Part shown: piece by piece, positions 25,435 to 34,737 of the stretch
How positions within the stretch are numbered: the stretch's first letter is position 1
Layout: the number at the start of each line of letters is the position of its first letter
Source of the DNA: UBA4810 sp002479215
GTDB taxonomy: Bacteria; Desulfobacterota; Syntrophia; Syntrophales; Smithellaceae
Direction of reading: 5' to 3'
Length of the DNA: 64,000 nucleotides
Assembly (NCBI GenBank): GCA_049514435.1
Contig: JBEKVB010000004.1
Coordinates: 1 to 64,000 of the forward strand
The notes under the pieces: model-generated
What the model saw: the letters and a program-made list of their open reading frames with translations, nothing else
The model's database searches: none
What the model was told of the DNA's origin: nothing
Position numbers and translations under genes: made by a program

Positions 25435-26165
25435 TTAACCTAAATGAACTGACCAAGCATTACGGCGCCACAATAGCCGTAAATAAGTTATGCTTACATG
25501 CTGCTGCCGGCGAAATTTATGGTTTTATCGGGCCGAACGGCGCCGGCAAAACCACAACCATTCGCCTGATGGGTGGTATTCTTGCACCTACCTCCGGCAA
25601 TATTATCATCGGCGGAATGGATATAGCCCAAAATCCAATAGCTGTAAAAAAATTGATCGGTTTTGTTCCCGACAGGCCTTTTCTTTATGAAAAGCTTACC
25701 GGTATGGAGTTCCTCCGTTTTTCAGCCGATTTATATGAAGTCAATACCGCCGAATTCTCGCCAAAAGCCGAACAACTACTGCATCAGTTTGCTCTCCGGG
25801 ATTGGGCCGATGAAATAATTGAAGCTTACTCCCATGGCATGAAACAAAGGCTCATTATTGCCTCCGCTCTGCTGCATGATCCGAAAATACTGATAATCGA
25901 TGAACCAATGGTCGGCCTTGATCCCGCCGCCGTGCGCATGGTGAAGGATATTTTTAAAGAACTTGCCCAAAAACAAACAACTATTTTTATATCCACTCAT
26001 ACCTTGAGTATAGCTGAAGATTTATGCCATCGCATCGGTGTAATTCACAAGGGCACTTTGTTGGCAGAGGGCTCCGTTGATGAATTAAAACATATTGCGA
26101 AACTTGGCGAAGCCAGGCTCGAAGAAGTTTTCTTAACTATAATTAAGGAAAACGCCTTTTTATGA
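25431..26165 (+). CDS. ABC transporter ATP-binding protein
   Basis: A 244-residue ATPase subunit of an ABC-2-type exporter. Walker A is GPNGAGKTTT, the signature is YSHGMKQRLIIASAL (SHGMKQR in place of the usual SGGxxQR), Walker B is ILIIDEPMVGLDP and the H-loop is STHTLS. Overlaps of four bases on both sides tie it to the transglutaminase-like protein and the permease. The transported molecule is unknown. Confidence 0.92.
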   Translation: MINLNELTKHYGATIAVNKLCLHAAAGEIYGFIGPNGAGKTTTIRLMGGILAPTSGNIIIGGMDIAQNPIAVKKLIGFVPDRPFLYEKLTGMEFLRFSADLYEVNTAEFSPKAEQLLHQFALRDWADEIIEAYSHGMKQRLIIASALLHDPKILIIDEPMVGLDPAAVRMVKDIFKELAQKQTTIFISTHTLSIAEDLCHRIGVIHKGTLLAEGSVDELKHIAKLGEARLEEVFLTIIKENAFL

Positions 26166-27856
26166 ATATAATTCTTTCCTTATTAAAACCGCGAGTATTT
26201 TCCACAATCAATAACTTGCGCACCGATAATAAAAGAAACCACTGGATGCGTATTTTTATGTTCAGTATGGTCGGTATTGTTTTTTGGGCGGGCACTTTCA
26301 TTATTCTCTACCGGGTTTTATATTATTTTCAAAGCGTGCAGGACTTCGGCGATATACTGGCAATGAAACTTCTCTCGATGATCATCATGACTTTTTTTGT
26401 ACTTTTGCTGTTCAGCAGTATCATTAATTGTCTTTCCCATCTATATTTAAGCCAGGATTTACAGCTTTTACACTCTTTGCCGGTTTCGGCCAAAGATATA
26501 TTTCTTTCCCGGTGGCTCATAAGTACATTTGACAGTTCTTGGATGGTCGTTGCTTTCAGTCTTCCTGCATTTTTATCTTACGGCCTCATATACAAAGCAG
26601 GTATCATTTTTTATACGATTGTTTTAGTCGCCATAATTTTCATATGCCTGATCGCTTCGGCTCTGGCCGCCATTTTAGTTTTATTTGGAGCTACGATACT
26701 GCCCGCCGGAAGAATCAGGACGATTCTTATAATCCTTGGGTTTATTCTGGTGTTGCTGTTTGTTTTCGTTTTGCGTTTAACAAGACCGGAACAACTGGTC
26801 AATCCGGATAGCTTTGCTTCCGTTGTGCTTTATTTGAATTCCCTGCAAACCCCCAACTCTTCTTTCCTGCCTACAACCTGGATTACCGCTGCCGTTAAAG
26901 CCGCTCTCCGAGGTGAAATAAATAGTTCCCTGTTTGATATCGCCCTTACCGGAAGCTGTGCCTTCATGCTTATTTTCATCGGCGACGTTATTGCCCGAGC
27001 CACGTACTTTATGGGTTTTTCTAAATCGCAAACAACGTCGCCACGCCTGTTTAAGCCTTTAAAATATAAAGATCTAAGCTGGGAAAGTTTATTGAATTTT
27101 CTTCCGCGCGAATCAAGAGCTTTTGCCGTCAAAGAAATTAGAATATTCTTTCGCGATTCGACACAATGGCCGCAATTATTTCTGATGGCCGCATTAATCG
27201 CAATTTATCTTTATAATTTTTCCGTTTTGCCCCTGGACAAATCACCGATTAAAACGATTTATCTGCAAAACCTATTTTCTTTCTTAAACATGGGGCTATC
27301 GGCTTTTGTGCTTTCGGCCCTTGCTGCCCGCTTTGTTTTTCCGGCAGTGAGCATGGAAGGGAATGCCTTCTGGATTGTTCAAGCGGCTCCGGTATCAATA
27401 AAAAGATTTCTTTGGATTAAGTTTTTTTTGTACTATTTACCTCTGTTAATTATCACGGAAATTCTGATAATTGTTTCCAACCTGCTGTTGCAAGTTTCTC
27501 TATTCATGATGATTCTATCGGCGGTAACAATGTTTTTTCTTGTTCCCGCGATAGTCGCTTTGGCCATTGGATTAGGCGCTGTTTATCCTGACTTTAAATC
27601 GGAAAATCCGGCACAAGTTGTGACCAGTTTTGGCGGTCTTATGTTAATGATTATCTGCTTTTTTTTAATTGCGTTGGTCATAACGCTGGAAGCCGGTCCC
27701 GTGTATTACGCGTTTATGGCTGATGTCCAGGGAAAGCAGCTTTCTTTACTACCAGTAACATGGCTGATTGTTTCCTTTGGTCTAGCTATTTTTCTTTGCT
27801 TCTTATCCGTATTTTACCCCATGCGTCTTGGCGAAAAAAATCTCCGAATCAGATGA
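26162..27856 (+). CDS. ABC-2-type transporter permease
   Basis: A 564-residue integral membrane protein with about a dozen hydrophobic segments spread over its length, and no soluble catalytic domain. It starts four bases inside the ATPase gene, so the two form one transporter. The family corresponds to putative permease subunits of exporters with unknown cargo. The link with a transglutaminase-like protein suggests a peptide or envelope substrate, but that is inference only. Confidence 0.85.
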   Translation: MNIILSLLKPRVFSTINNLRTDNKRNHWMRIFMFSMVGIVFWAGTFIILYRVLYYFQSVQDFGDILAMKLLSMIIMTFFVLLLFSSIINCLSHLYLSQDLQLLHSLPVSAKDIFLSRWLISTFDSSWMVVAFSLPAFLSYGLIYKAGIIFYTIVLVAIIFICLIASALAAILVLFGATILPAGRIRTILIILGFILVLLFVFVLRLTRPEQLVNPDSFASVVLYLNSLQTPNSSFLPTTWITAAVKAALRGEINSSLFDIALTGSCAFMLIFIGDVIARATYFMGFSKSQTTSPRLFKPLKYKDLSWESLLNFLPRESRAFAVKEIRIFFRDSTQWPQLFLMAALIAIYLYNFSVLPLDKSPIKTIYLQNLFSFLNMGLSAFVLSALAARFVFPAVSMEGNAFWIVQAAPVSIKRFLWIKFFLYYLPLLIITEILIIVSNLLLQVSLFMMILSAVTMFFLVPAIVALAIGLGAVYPDFKSENPAQVVTSFGGLMLMIICFFLIALVITLEAGPVYYAFMADVQGKQLSLLPVTWLIVSFGLAIFLCFLSVFYPMRLGEKNLRIR

Positions 27857-28024
27857 ACATTTTTTATTGCAATATTAAGCTGATCGGGCGTTCAAGGCGG
27901 CAGCGGTTTCAAAGCTTAAAGACGAAAATTGTCTTGATTTTACTTGCCGGATAAGCTAAACAAGCGCGCATTCTAATGAAATTGCTTTTTTTAAGATAGC
28001 ACTGAGATATTGAAAGGAGCTTTC

Positions 28025-30106
28025 ATGGCAAAGTACGAATCCAAATCCCTTAGGAATTTAGCGGTAGTCGGACACGGCGGAACGGGCAAAACCTCTTTAT
28101 GCGAATCTTTTTTATTTGTTTCCGGAAAAAACGAGCGATTAGGAAGAGTCGATGATTCAACATCGTCCATGGATTTTGAGCCGGAAGAGCAAAAACGGCG
28201 CGTATCGATTAGTTCAGCGGCAAATTTTATCGAATGGGAAAAACATAAGATCAACGTTATTGACACGCCTGGCGATTCCAATTTTGCTTATGACATAAAA
28301 TGTTCAATGAGCGTCGTTGAAAATGCGGTCATTATCATTGACGCTGTCGGCGGCGTCGAATTTCAAACACAAAAAGTTTGGGAATTGGCCGATGAATTCA
28401 AACTGCCCCGTATTTTTTTCATCAACAGAATGGATCGTGAACGCGCCAACTTTGTGAAGGCGCTCGAAAGCATTAAAAGCAAATTTACCAAAAAAGTAAC
28501 TCCGGTTTGCCTGCCTATCGGCGCTGAAGATAAATTCAACGGCATTGTTGATTTAATGAGCTTTAAAGCTTATTTATTCAGCGATAACAAAGGAATAGGT
28601 AAAGCCATAGATATCCCTACGGAAATGATGGATGAAGTAAAAAGCTTACGCTCAGCAATGGTGGAAGATATTGCTGAAGCTGATGACGAACTGATGAATA
28701 AGTATTTGGAAGCAGGAGAGCTCTCGCCGGAAGAACTCAAAACCGGATTGAAAAAGGGCGTTACGTCGGGCAGCCTGATTCCTGTAGTCTGCGGATCGGC
28801 AATGAAAGGTATCGGTGTCACCTTGCTGATGGATTTAATTGTCAGCTCTTTTGCTTCCCCAATTGACCGCGGCGCCGTAAAAGGCAAAAAACCGGGAACA
28901 GACAATATTGAAGAAAGAAAGCCTTTAGAAGACGCTCCTTTCTCGGCGATAGTTTTCAAAACAATTGCCGATCCTTACGCCGGCAGACTTACACTATTTC
29001 GTGTTTATTCCGGCAAACTTACGCCTGACTCCAGCATTTATAACTCCACAAGAAAAATAACAGAAAAATTCGGACACGTCTTTTTCTTAGAAGGAAAGAA
29101 TCAAAAACAGGCAGATGGTCTTATCCCCGGTGATATTGCCGGTGTGGCCAAACTCAAGGAAACTATCACTGGCGACACTCTCTGCAACGAAAAAACACCG
29201 ATAATTTTCAACAGGGTAGCAGTTCCGCCGCCGATTATGTCTTTTGCCATTGAACCAAAAACGAGAGGCGACGAAGACAAGATTGCTTCATCCATTCATC
29301 GGCTTACTGAAGAAGACCCGACCATCGTCTTTTCCCGCAATGTCCAGACCAAGGAAATGATTCTCTCGGGCATGGGCCAGGTACATATTGAAGTGAATAT
29401 CGATAAGATGAAAAGAAAATTCGGCGTCGAAGTTAATTTGAATACGCCTAAGGTTCCTTACAAAGAAACGATCAAAGGAAAAACCAATATTCAGGGCAAG
29501 TATAAAAAGCAATCCGGTGGGCGCGGTCAGTTCGGCGATTGCTGGATTGATATTGAACCGCTGCCGCGCGGCACCGGTTTCCAGTTTGCCGACAAAATTG
29601 TGGGCGGGGTTATTCCTAATAACTATAGGCCAGCAGTAGAAAAAGGCATTGTGGAAGCGGCCGCGAAAGGCGTTCTGGCCGGTTATCCGGTTGTTGATTT
29701 CAAAATATCGCTGGTTGACGGCTCTTACCATACAGTCGACTCATCGGAAATGGCTTTTAAAATAGCCGGTTCCATGGCCTTTCAAAAGGGCGTGATGGAC
29801 TGTCAGCCGATACTGTTGGAACCGATAGTGAATATCGATATAGAAATTCCTGAAGAATATATGGGCGATGTGATCGGCGATTTAAACAGCAGGCGCGGCC
29901 GGGTTCAGGGAATGGATGCCAATGGTTCCAACCAAATAATTAAAGGGCAGGTACCGCTGGCGGAAATATTAAAATACGCGCCCGATTTACGTTCTATGAC
30001 CAGCGGCAGGGGAAATTTCACTTACACTGATTCCCATTACGAAGAAGTTCCCGCATATATTGCGGAAAAAATTATTGCCGAGTCGAAAAAAGAAAAAGAA
30101 GAATAA
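28025..30106 (+). CDS. Elongation factor G-like GTPase (EF-G paralogue)
   Basis: A 693-residue translational GTPase. G1 is GHGGTGKTS, where standard EF-G has AHIDAGKTT; G3 is DTPGDSNF; G4 is NRMD in place of NKMD; and CGSAMKG fits G5. Domains II-V follow, with PPIMSFAIEPKTRGDEDK and SGMGQVHIEV. The divergent G1 places it among EF-G-like paralogues rather than the main FusA, which usually lies in the ribosomal str operon. It may help ribosome recycling or act under stress. The ATG at 28025 has AAAGGAG upstream; a TTG start five codons earlier would include that site. Confidence 0.88.
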   Translation: MAKYESKSLRNLAVVGHGGTGKTSLCESFLFVSGKNERLGRVDDSTSSMDFEPEEQKRRVSISSAANFIEWEKHKINVIDTPGDSNFAYDIKCSMSVVENAVIIIDAVGGVEFQTQKVWELADEFKLPRIFFINRMDRERANFVKALESIKSKFTKKVTPVCLPIGAEDKFNGIVDLMSFKAYLFSDNKGIGKAIDIPTEMMDEVKSLRSAMVEDIAEADDELMNKYLEAGELSPEELKTGLKKGVTSGSLIPVVCGSAMKGIGVTLLMDLIVSSFASPIDRGAVKGKKPGTDNIEERKPLEDAPFSAIVFKTIADPYAGRLTLFRVYSGKLTPDSSIYNSTRKITEKFGHVFFLEGKNQKQADGLIPGDIAGVAKLKETITGDTLCNEKTPIIFNRVAVPPPIMSFAIEPKTRGDEDKIASSIHRLTEEDPTIVFSRNVQTKEMILSGMGQVHIEVNIDKMKRKFGVEVNLNTPKVPYKETIKGKTNIQGKYKKQSGGRGQFGDCWIDIEPLPRGTGFQFADKIVGGVIPNNYRPAVEKGIVEAAAKGVLAGYPVVDFKISLVDGSYHTVDSSEMAFKIAGSMAFQKGVMDCQPILLEPIVNIDIEIPEEYMGDVIGDLNSRRGRVQGMDANGSNQIIKGQVPLAEILKYAPDLRSMTSGRGNFTYTDSHYEEVPAYIAEKIIAESKKEKEE

Positions 30107-30110
30107 GACC

Positions 30111-30605
30111 ATGATCCGCACCGGAATTATAACGGTAAGCGACCGCAGTTCCCAGGGTATCCGTGAAGATTCCAGCGGTCCCGCCCTTGCCGCCATGCTG
30201 GCAGATGCGGAAATCGAAGTTTGTAAATCTCTCGTCATTCCTGATGAAAAGGATCAAATAAAAGAAGCAATAAAAAAATATGCGGATGTTGAAAATTTTG
30301 ATCTTATTCTGACCACCGGCGGCACCGGTGTCAGTCCCCGCGATGTAACTCCTGATGCGACACTGGAAGTAATCGACAAACAAATCCCCGGTATGGCCGA
30401 AGCCATGCGGCATCAAAGTATGCAGATCACTCCCTATGCCATGATTTCCCGGGCTATAGCGGGAATTCGCGGACGCTGTCTGATAGTTAATCTCCCCGGA
30501 AGCCCGAAAGGTGCCCAAGAGAATCTGGCCATAATTTTACCGGCGTTAAAACACTCCATTGAAAAAATTAAAGGAGACGATGCTGAATGCGGCAGCTCCG
30601 TCTAA
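30111..30605 (+). CDS. Molybdenum cofactor biosynthesis protein, MogA/MoaB family
   Basis: A 164-residue molybdopterin adenylyltransferase-like protein. It has GIITVSDRSS at the start, LTTGGTGVSPRD in the middle and VNLPGSPKGAQENL, which forms the MPT-binding loop. It would adenylate molybdopterin before molybdenum insertion. I start it at the ATG five bases after the EF-G stop; reading further upstream only adds a lysine-rich stretch from the EF-G gene. Confidence 0.9.
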   Translation: MIRTGIITVSDRSSQGIREDSSGPALAAMLADAEIEVCKSLVIPDEKDQIKEAIKKYADVENFDLILTTGGTGVSPRDVTPDATLEVIDKQIPGMAEAMRHQSMQITPYAMISRAIAGIRGRCLIVNLPGSPKGAQENLAIILPALKHSIEKIKGDDAECGSSV

Positions 30606-30663
30606 TTTAATTTTGTGCCGCGGAATTTGCCGGTAACTCTTACGTAAATTATCAAAGATTTCT

Positions 30664-31149
30664 TTATAACCTGCCATGAAAATTGGCCAGGTGTTTTTCC
30701 ATGAACTGCAGAGCATTGCGCTGATGTGTCCCCGTCCAATAAACATTGTGACAGGAAGGGCATTGATTGTACCGGGTGCAATTTTCAAAGACATAGGAAG
30801 GCACTAAATTACGCACTTTTTCAGCAGGAACCGAACGAAGCTTTTTATTGCATCTAAGGCATATTGTAAACATCTTTTGCTTGTCTATCTTCAGAGAAAA
30901 TTTACCGATGATATCATTTAGTTGATGGCCGATATCACTGTCTTTAACCAAGTATAAGCATCCGGAAAACTGACGCTCCAACATGTCCCTTCTTTTCGTA
31001 AGCACTATCCTTCCTTCGGCAGCGGCTAAACGCAGCATTTCCCTTCCGGCTTCTTTGGGGAAAACTACGGCATCATAACCTAAAAGCCGCAACCATTTGG
31101 CCAGCTTTCCCAAGGTAGCATCAGCAATGAATTGAGGATTGTCCAACAT
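30664..31149 (-). CDS. Mut7-C RNase domain protein
   Basis: A 161-residue protein of the Mut7-C (DUF82) group, related to PIN nucleases and named after the C-terminus of worm Mut-7. The N-terminus has ADATLGKLAKWLRLLGYD with the conserved acidic residue, and the C-terminal part has a zinc ribbon (CLRC and CPSC). An RNA-related role is inferred from the family. It runs convergently with the MogA/MoaB gene (58 bases between the stops) and follows the lapA-like gene. Confidence 0.85.
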   Translation of the reverse strand: MLDNPQFIADATLGKLAKWLRLLGYDAVVFPKEAGREMLRLAAAEGRIVLTKRRDMLERQFSGCLYLVKDSDIGHQLNDIIGKFSLKIDKQKMFTICLRCNKKLRSVPAEKVRNLVPSYVFENCTRYNQCPSCHNVYWTGTHQRNALQFMEKHLANFHGRL

Positions 31150-31161
31150 TACCCGGAAAAA

Positions 31162-31467
31162 TTATTGTTGCATTCTGGATTCATCAACGATCGGCGGCGG
31201 TTCATTGACGCGGAGTTCCTTACGCAAATCGCGAATAGTCCTGTTCAAGCGACTAATCGTACGGTTCAAACGAAAACGTTCCACTATCCCCCATAAACTC
31301 GCAATTATTATTCCGGCCAGAAGAGAGGCAAAAATCAGCAGATAAGCCGGCACAACAACATCCAAATATTTATAATATTGCAGACGTACGGGTGCCGAAT
31401 TTAATTGGGAAAAAGTCACACTAAAAATAATAAATACTATAGTTAAAATTAAATAAATTATTCTCAT
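31162..31467 (-). CDS. LapA-like (DUF1049) inner-membrane protein
   Basis: A 101-residue protein with two membrane segments (about 2-20 and 41-64) and a charged coiled-coil-like tail (FRLNRTISRLNRTIRDLRKEL). This is the LapA/DUF1049 layout, a family linked to LPS assembly control in enterobacteria. The ATG at 31467 lies eight bases after AGGAGGT, which sits within the end of the HIT gene, so the two are probably translationally coupled. A longer frame upstream is not needed. Confidence 0.8.
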   Translation of the reverse strand: MRIIYLILTIVFIIFSVTFSQLNSAPVRLQYYKYLDVVVPAYLLIFASLLAGIIIASLWGIVERFRLNRTISRLNRTIRDLRKELRVNEPPPIVDESRMQQ

Positions 31468-31471
31468 CGCA

Positions 31472-31957
31472 TCATACCTCCTGATGATATTTTTTAAAGA
31501 GAGGAGCAAGTTTAGCCGCTGTCGTAGCCACATCCTCCGGTATTATACGTACATTGCCAATTACGCTCATAAAATTAGTATCGCCTTCCCAACGCGGGAT
31601 TACATGAAGGTGAAGATGTTCCGCAATACCGGCTCCGGCCGCCTTGCCTAAATTCATGCCGACATTGAATCCGGCCGGATTCATCGTTTCCCGCAGAGCT
31701 TTTAGTGCTATTTCCACAAGATCGAAAATTTCTTTTCTTTCTTCCTGCAACAAATCTGAATATTCACCTGTATGCCGCCGGGGAATAATCATCAAATGAC
31801 CGCTTATGTAAGGATATCTGTTCATCATAACAAAGCTGTATTTATCTTCATAAATGATATGCTCATCGCACCTGACTAAGCATTTACAGAAAACACACTC
31901 GTCAGTCTTTTTGCCTTTAATATATTCCATGCGCCAGGGAGCAAAAATAGTTTCCAT
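31472..31957 (-). CDS. HIT-family nucleotide hydrolase/transferase
   Basis: A protein of about 161 residues with the histidine triad HLHLHVIPRW, which carries the nucleophile. FAPWRMEYI at the N-terminus and CVFCKCL (possible metal-binding cysteines) are typical of Ap4A-phosphorylase-like HIT proteins. It would act on dinucleoside polyphosphates or AMP conjugates. I start at the ATG at 31957; a TTG six codons earlier directly follows the preceding gene's stop. Confidence 0.88.
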   Translation of the reverse strand: METIFAPWRMEYIKGKKTDECVFCKCLVRCDEHIIYEDKYSFVMMNRYPYISGHLMIIPRRHTGEYSDLLQEERKEIFDLVEIALKALRETMNPAGFNVGMNLGKAAGAGIAEHLHLHVIPRWEGDTNFMSVIGNVRIIPEDVATTAAKLAPLFKKYHQEV

Positions 31958-31975
31958 ATTTTTAAAAACCACCAA

Positions 31976-32467
31976 CTAGATGTTAATTATCCTACCTGTT
32001 ACTTCTTTGTCAATTTCTAATATGCCGATAGTCTTGGAAGACGCAAAATGTCTATCTACCGCCGAGCCGGGATTAAAGAACAGCACTTTACCCTTTTTAT
32101 AATTTGCCGGCTTATGCGTATGTCCATAAACAATACAATCGACATCATCAAATCTAGCTAATATTTTTTCTTCAATACCCCGGGGAGATCCCCAGCCATG
32201 AATCAGGACGAATTTAAATCCTTTTATTTCAAAAAGTAAATGCTCAGGAAATTTTTCTTTTACTGCAGGATTATCCATGTTACCGCATACCGCTTTGACT
32301 TCTTTTCCTCCGAAAATTTCCAAAACACGCAGATCAACCAAATCTCCTGCATGAAGAATCATATCTACATCGTTGAAATGCTCAATGATACGCCTTTTCA
32401 ATTTATCGTCATAACCAGTCAGGTGAGTATCGGAAAGGACCCCAACTTTTACCTTCTTCTCTTCCAT
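31976..32467 (-). CDS. Metallophosphoesterase, YfcE/MJ0936 family
   Basis: A 163-residue calcineurin-like phosphodiesterase. Metal-binding motifs appear in order: VLSDTH, HAGDLVD, CGNMD, LIHGWG (family form usually HGH) and YGHTHKP. It should cleave phosphodiester bonds of small nucleotides. The ATG at 32467 is chosen because the protein then begins just before the first catalytic strand; the upstream frame would add a hydrophobic stretch without support. It heads a minus-strand run of four genes. Confidence 0.88.
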   Translation of the reverse strand: MEEKKVKVGVLSDTHLTGYDDKLKRRIIEHFNDVDMILHAGDLVDLRVLEIFGGKEVKAVCGNMDNPAVKEKFPEHLLFEIKGFKFVLIHGWGSPRGIEEKILARFDDVDCIVYGHTHKPANYKKGKVLFFNPGSAVDRHFASSKTIGILEIDKEVTGRIINI

Positions 32468-32523
32468 AATCAACTGCGAAAGTATTAGCGGCAAGACACA
32501 AAAAAAACAAGTTTTATTTATAA

Positions 32524-32610
32524 TGAAACTCACCTTTCAGGAACGAAGTGAACTGAAAGGTGTTAGTTGAATTATCCCGATCACGCCGTGTATCGGGATA
32601 AATGACACCA
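32524..32610 (-). repeat. Dispersed double-hairpin intergenic repeat, copy C
   Basis: Read on the minus strand: GGTGTCATTTATCCCGAT, loop, ATCGGGATAATTCAACTAAC, then stem CACCTTTCAG/CTGAAAGGTG, then GAGTTTCA. Both stems are perfect 10-bp helices, the clearest of all copies. A further short hairpin (TTCAG/CTGAA) follows at 32613-32629. The element sits in the divergent gap before ligA. Confidence 0.8.
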
Positions 32611-32688
32611 TATTCAGGAACGAACTGAAACGACACTATCTTCAGGAATAAATGCTTGGATTGATATTTTAGAGGGAAAGCTTTTAAT

Positions 32689-32717
32689 TTGACTTTAGTA
32701 TTAAGTAAAGTTAATAT
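32689..32717 (+). promoter_or_regulatory. Sigma-70 promoter of ligA, placed for a leaderless transcript
   Basis: TTGACT (32689-32694) and TAATAT (32712-32717) with a 17-base spacer. The usual start, about seven bases beyond the -10 box, falls on the A of the ligA ATG, and no ribosome site is visible. Confidence 0.7.
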
Positions 32718-32723
32718 TTTAAT

Positions 32724-34733
32724 ATGGAAAAAGGTGCTGCCGCAAAAAAAATTGCCGAACTTCGAAAAACAATAGAATATCACAACAAGCGCTACTACCA
32801 GCAGGACGATCCGGAAATATCCGATAGCGAATACGACCGCTTAATGCGGGAACTCCAAGAGTTGGAACTCCAATATCCTGATGAAAATATTGTTTCATCG
32901 CCCACGCAACGGGTAGGAGCCGCTCCGCTCAATAAATTTGCCGCTTTTAGCCATCCTTCAGCAATGCTGAGTTTAGCCAACGCTTTCTCTAATGAGGAAA
33001 TCATTGAATTCGACAATCGGATCAAGCGTCTGGCCGGAGTGGATAAAATTTCCTATGTCGCTGAACCAAAACTAGATGGTCTGGCCGTAAATCTTATTTA
33101 TGAAAACGGCCTTTTTACTCGCGGCGCGACGCGCGGCGACGGCGGGACAGGAGAAGATGTTACGCAAAATCTCAAGACTATTTCTTCCCTGCCCTTAAAA
33201 ATGAAAAATAATGGAGGCAAACCGATTCCTTCCTTTATCGAAATACGCGGCGAGGTTTACATAGAAAGAGAACCGTTTCAAAAATTAAACCGCCGCCGTA
33301 TGGAAGAAGGAGAAGAGCCTTTTGCCAATCCGCGCAATGCCGCCGCCGGTTCCCTGCGCCAGCTTGATTCCAGAATAACAGCCCGCCGTCCCCTTAATAT
33401 TTTTTTCTATGGCATCGGCAATATCCGCGGCATTAATTTTTCGACTCACTGGGAAGTATTGCAGGCTCTTTCCCGCTGGGATTTTCCGGTTAATAAACTC
33501 ATTGAGCAGGCACAGGATATTAATGCCTGTATTCAATATTTTGAACACATAGGTGCGATCAGAAAAAGCCTGACGTACGAAATTGACGGCATTGTTCTGA
33601 AAGTCAACGATCTGGCGCTGCAAAATGTTCTCGGTAACGTATCGCATAATCCCCGCTGGGCGCTGGCCTGCAAATTTCCGGCGGCACAGGAAACGACTGT
33701 AATCAAAGATATCATTGTCGGCGTGGGACGCATGGGCACTTTGACGCCGGTAGCCATCATGGAGCCGATTAACGTCGGCGGCGTCATGGTCAGCCGGGCG
33801 ACTCTGCATAATGAAGATGAAATTATTAAAAAAGATATCCGTATCGGCGATACCGTAGTTATTCAGCGCGCCGGAGATGTTATTCCTGAAGTTGTCAAGG
33901 TTATTCCGGAAAAAAGACCCGTTGGGGCGAAAAAATTTAAAATGCCCAAGCATTGCCCGGAATGCAATTCCGAAATAGTGCGTCTGGAAGGCGAAGTCGC
34001 GCACCGCTGTGTCAACATGTCCTGCCCAGCGCAACTGAAGGAACACATCCGCCACTTTGCCTCGCGTGGCGCAATGGATATCGAAGGCCTGGGGGAAAAA
34101 GTTTCCGCGCAGCTTTTTGATGCCAAATTAATTGCCGATCCAGCCGATCTTTATTTTTTGACCAGAGAAAAATTATTGGAACTCGATCGTCAGGCGGAAA
34201 AATCCGTTCAGAATTTAATTGACGCGATACAGAGCTCCAAAAACCCGTTGCTGGATAAATTCATCTACGCTCTGGGGATCAGGCATGTCGGTGAACGCAC
34301 TGCCAAACTTTTGGCTGAACATTTCGGCAGTATGGAAAACCTTGTGAACGCAAAGGTTGAGGACTTAACTGCGATCAATGAAATCGGTCCGGAAATCGCC
34401 GCGAGCATAGTGGAATTTTTTCATGAACGTAAAAATATCAATGTCATGGCTAAATTTAGCAAAGCGGGTGTAATACCGCAAAAGAAAGAAACAGCGGGTA
34501 AAGCTCCTCTGCGGGGAAGATCATTCGTTTTCACGGGTACAATGGAGAGCATGAGCAGAAATGAAGCCAAAGCTTTTGTCGAAAATTTAGGCGGCACGGT
34601 TCTTTCCAATGTAACCAAAAACACAACTTATGTTGTGGCCGGAAGCGAACCCGGCTCTAAGCTGGAAAAGGCAAAGTCTTCAGACACTCAGATTCTCACC
34701 GAGAACGAATTTTTAAAGCTCATCGACAGGTAA
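32724..34733 (+). CDS. ligA: NAD-dependent DNA ligase
   Basis: A 669-residue ligase sealing nicks in replication and repair using NAD. Domain Ia includes YHNKRYYQQDDPEISD for NAD binding; the adenylated lysine is K116 in EPKLDGL; then come the OB fold, a four-cysteine zinc finger (CPEC and CVNMSC, about 410-430), helix-hairpin-helix repeats and a BRCT domain (about 590-669, RSFVFTGTMES). Length and order are standard. The ATG has no Shine-Dalgarno sequence, and the promoter suggests a leaderless message. Confidence 0.97.
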   Translation: MEKGAAAKKIAELRKTIEYHNKRYYQQDDPEISDSEYDRLMRELQELELQYPDENIVSSPTQRVGAAPLNKFAAFSHPSAMLSLANAFSNEEIIEFDNRIKRLAGVDKISYVAEPKLDGLAVNLIYENGLFTRGATRGDGGTGEDVTQNLKTISSLPLKMKNNGGKPIPSFIEIRGEVYIEREPFQKLNRRRMEEGEEPFANPRNAAAGSLRQLDSRITARRPLNIFFYGIGNIRGINFSTHWEVLQALSRWDFPVNKLIEQAQDINACIQYFEHIGAIRKSLTYEIDGIVLKVNDLALQNVLGNVSHNPRWALACKFPAAQETTVIKDIIVGVGRMGTLTPVAIMEPINVGGVMVSRATLHNEDEIIKKDIRIGDTVVIQRAGDVIPEVVKVIPEKRPVGAKKFKMPKHCPECNSEIVRLEGEVAHRCVNMSCPAQLKEHIRHFASRGAMDIEGLGEKVSAQLFDAKLIADPADLYFLTREKLLELDRQAEKSVQNLIDAIQSSKNPLLDKFIYALGIRHVGERTAKLLAEHFGSMENLVNAKVEDLTAINEIGPEIAASIVEFFHERKNINVMAKFSKAGVIPQKKETAGKAPLRGRSFVFTGTMESMSRNEAKAFVENLGGTVLSNVTKNTTYVVAGSEPGSKLEKAKSSDTQILTENEFLKLIDR

Positions 34734-34737
34734 TTTT

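Noticed and set aside
33285..34055. Long open frame opposite ligA
   Set aside because: It is the antisense shadow of a strongly supported gene and shows no domain.
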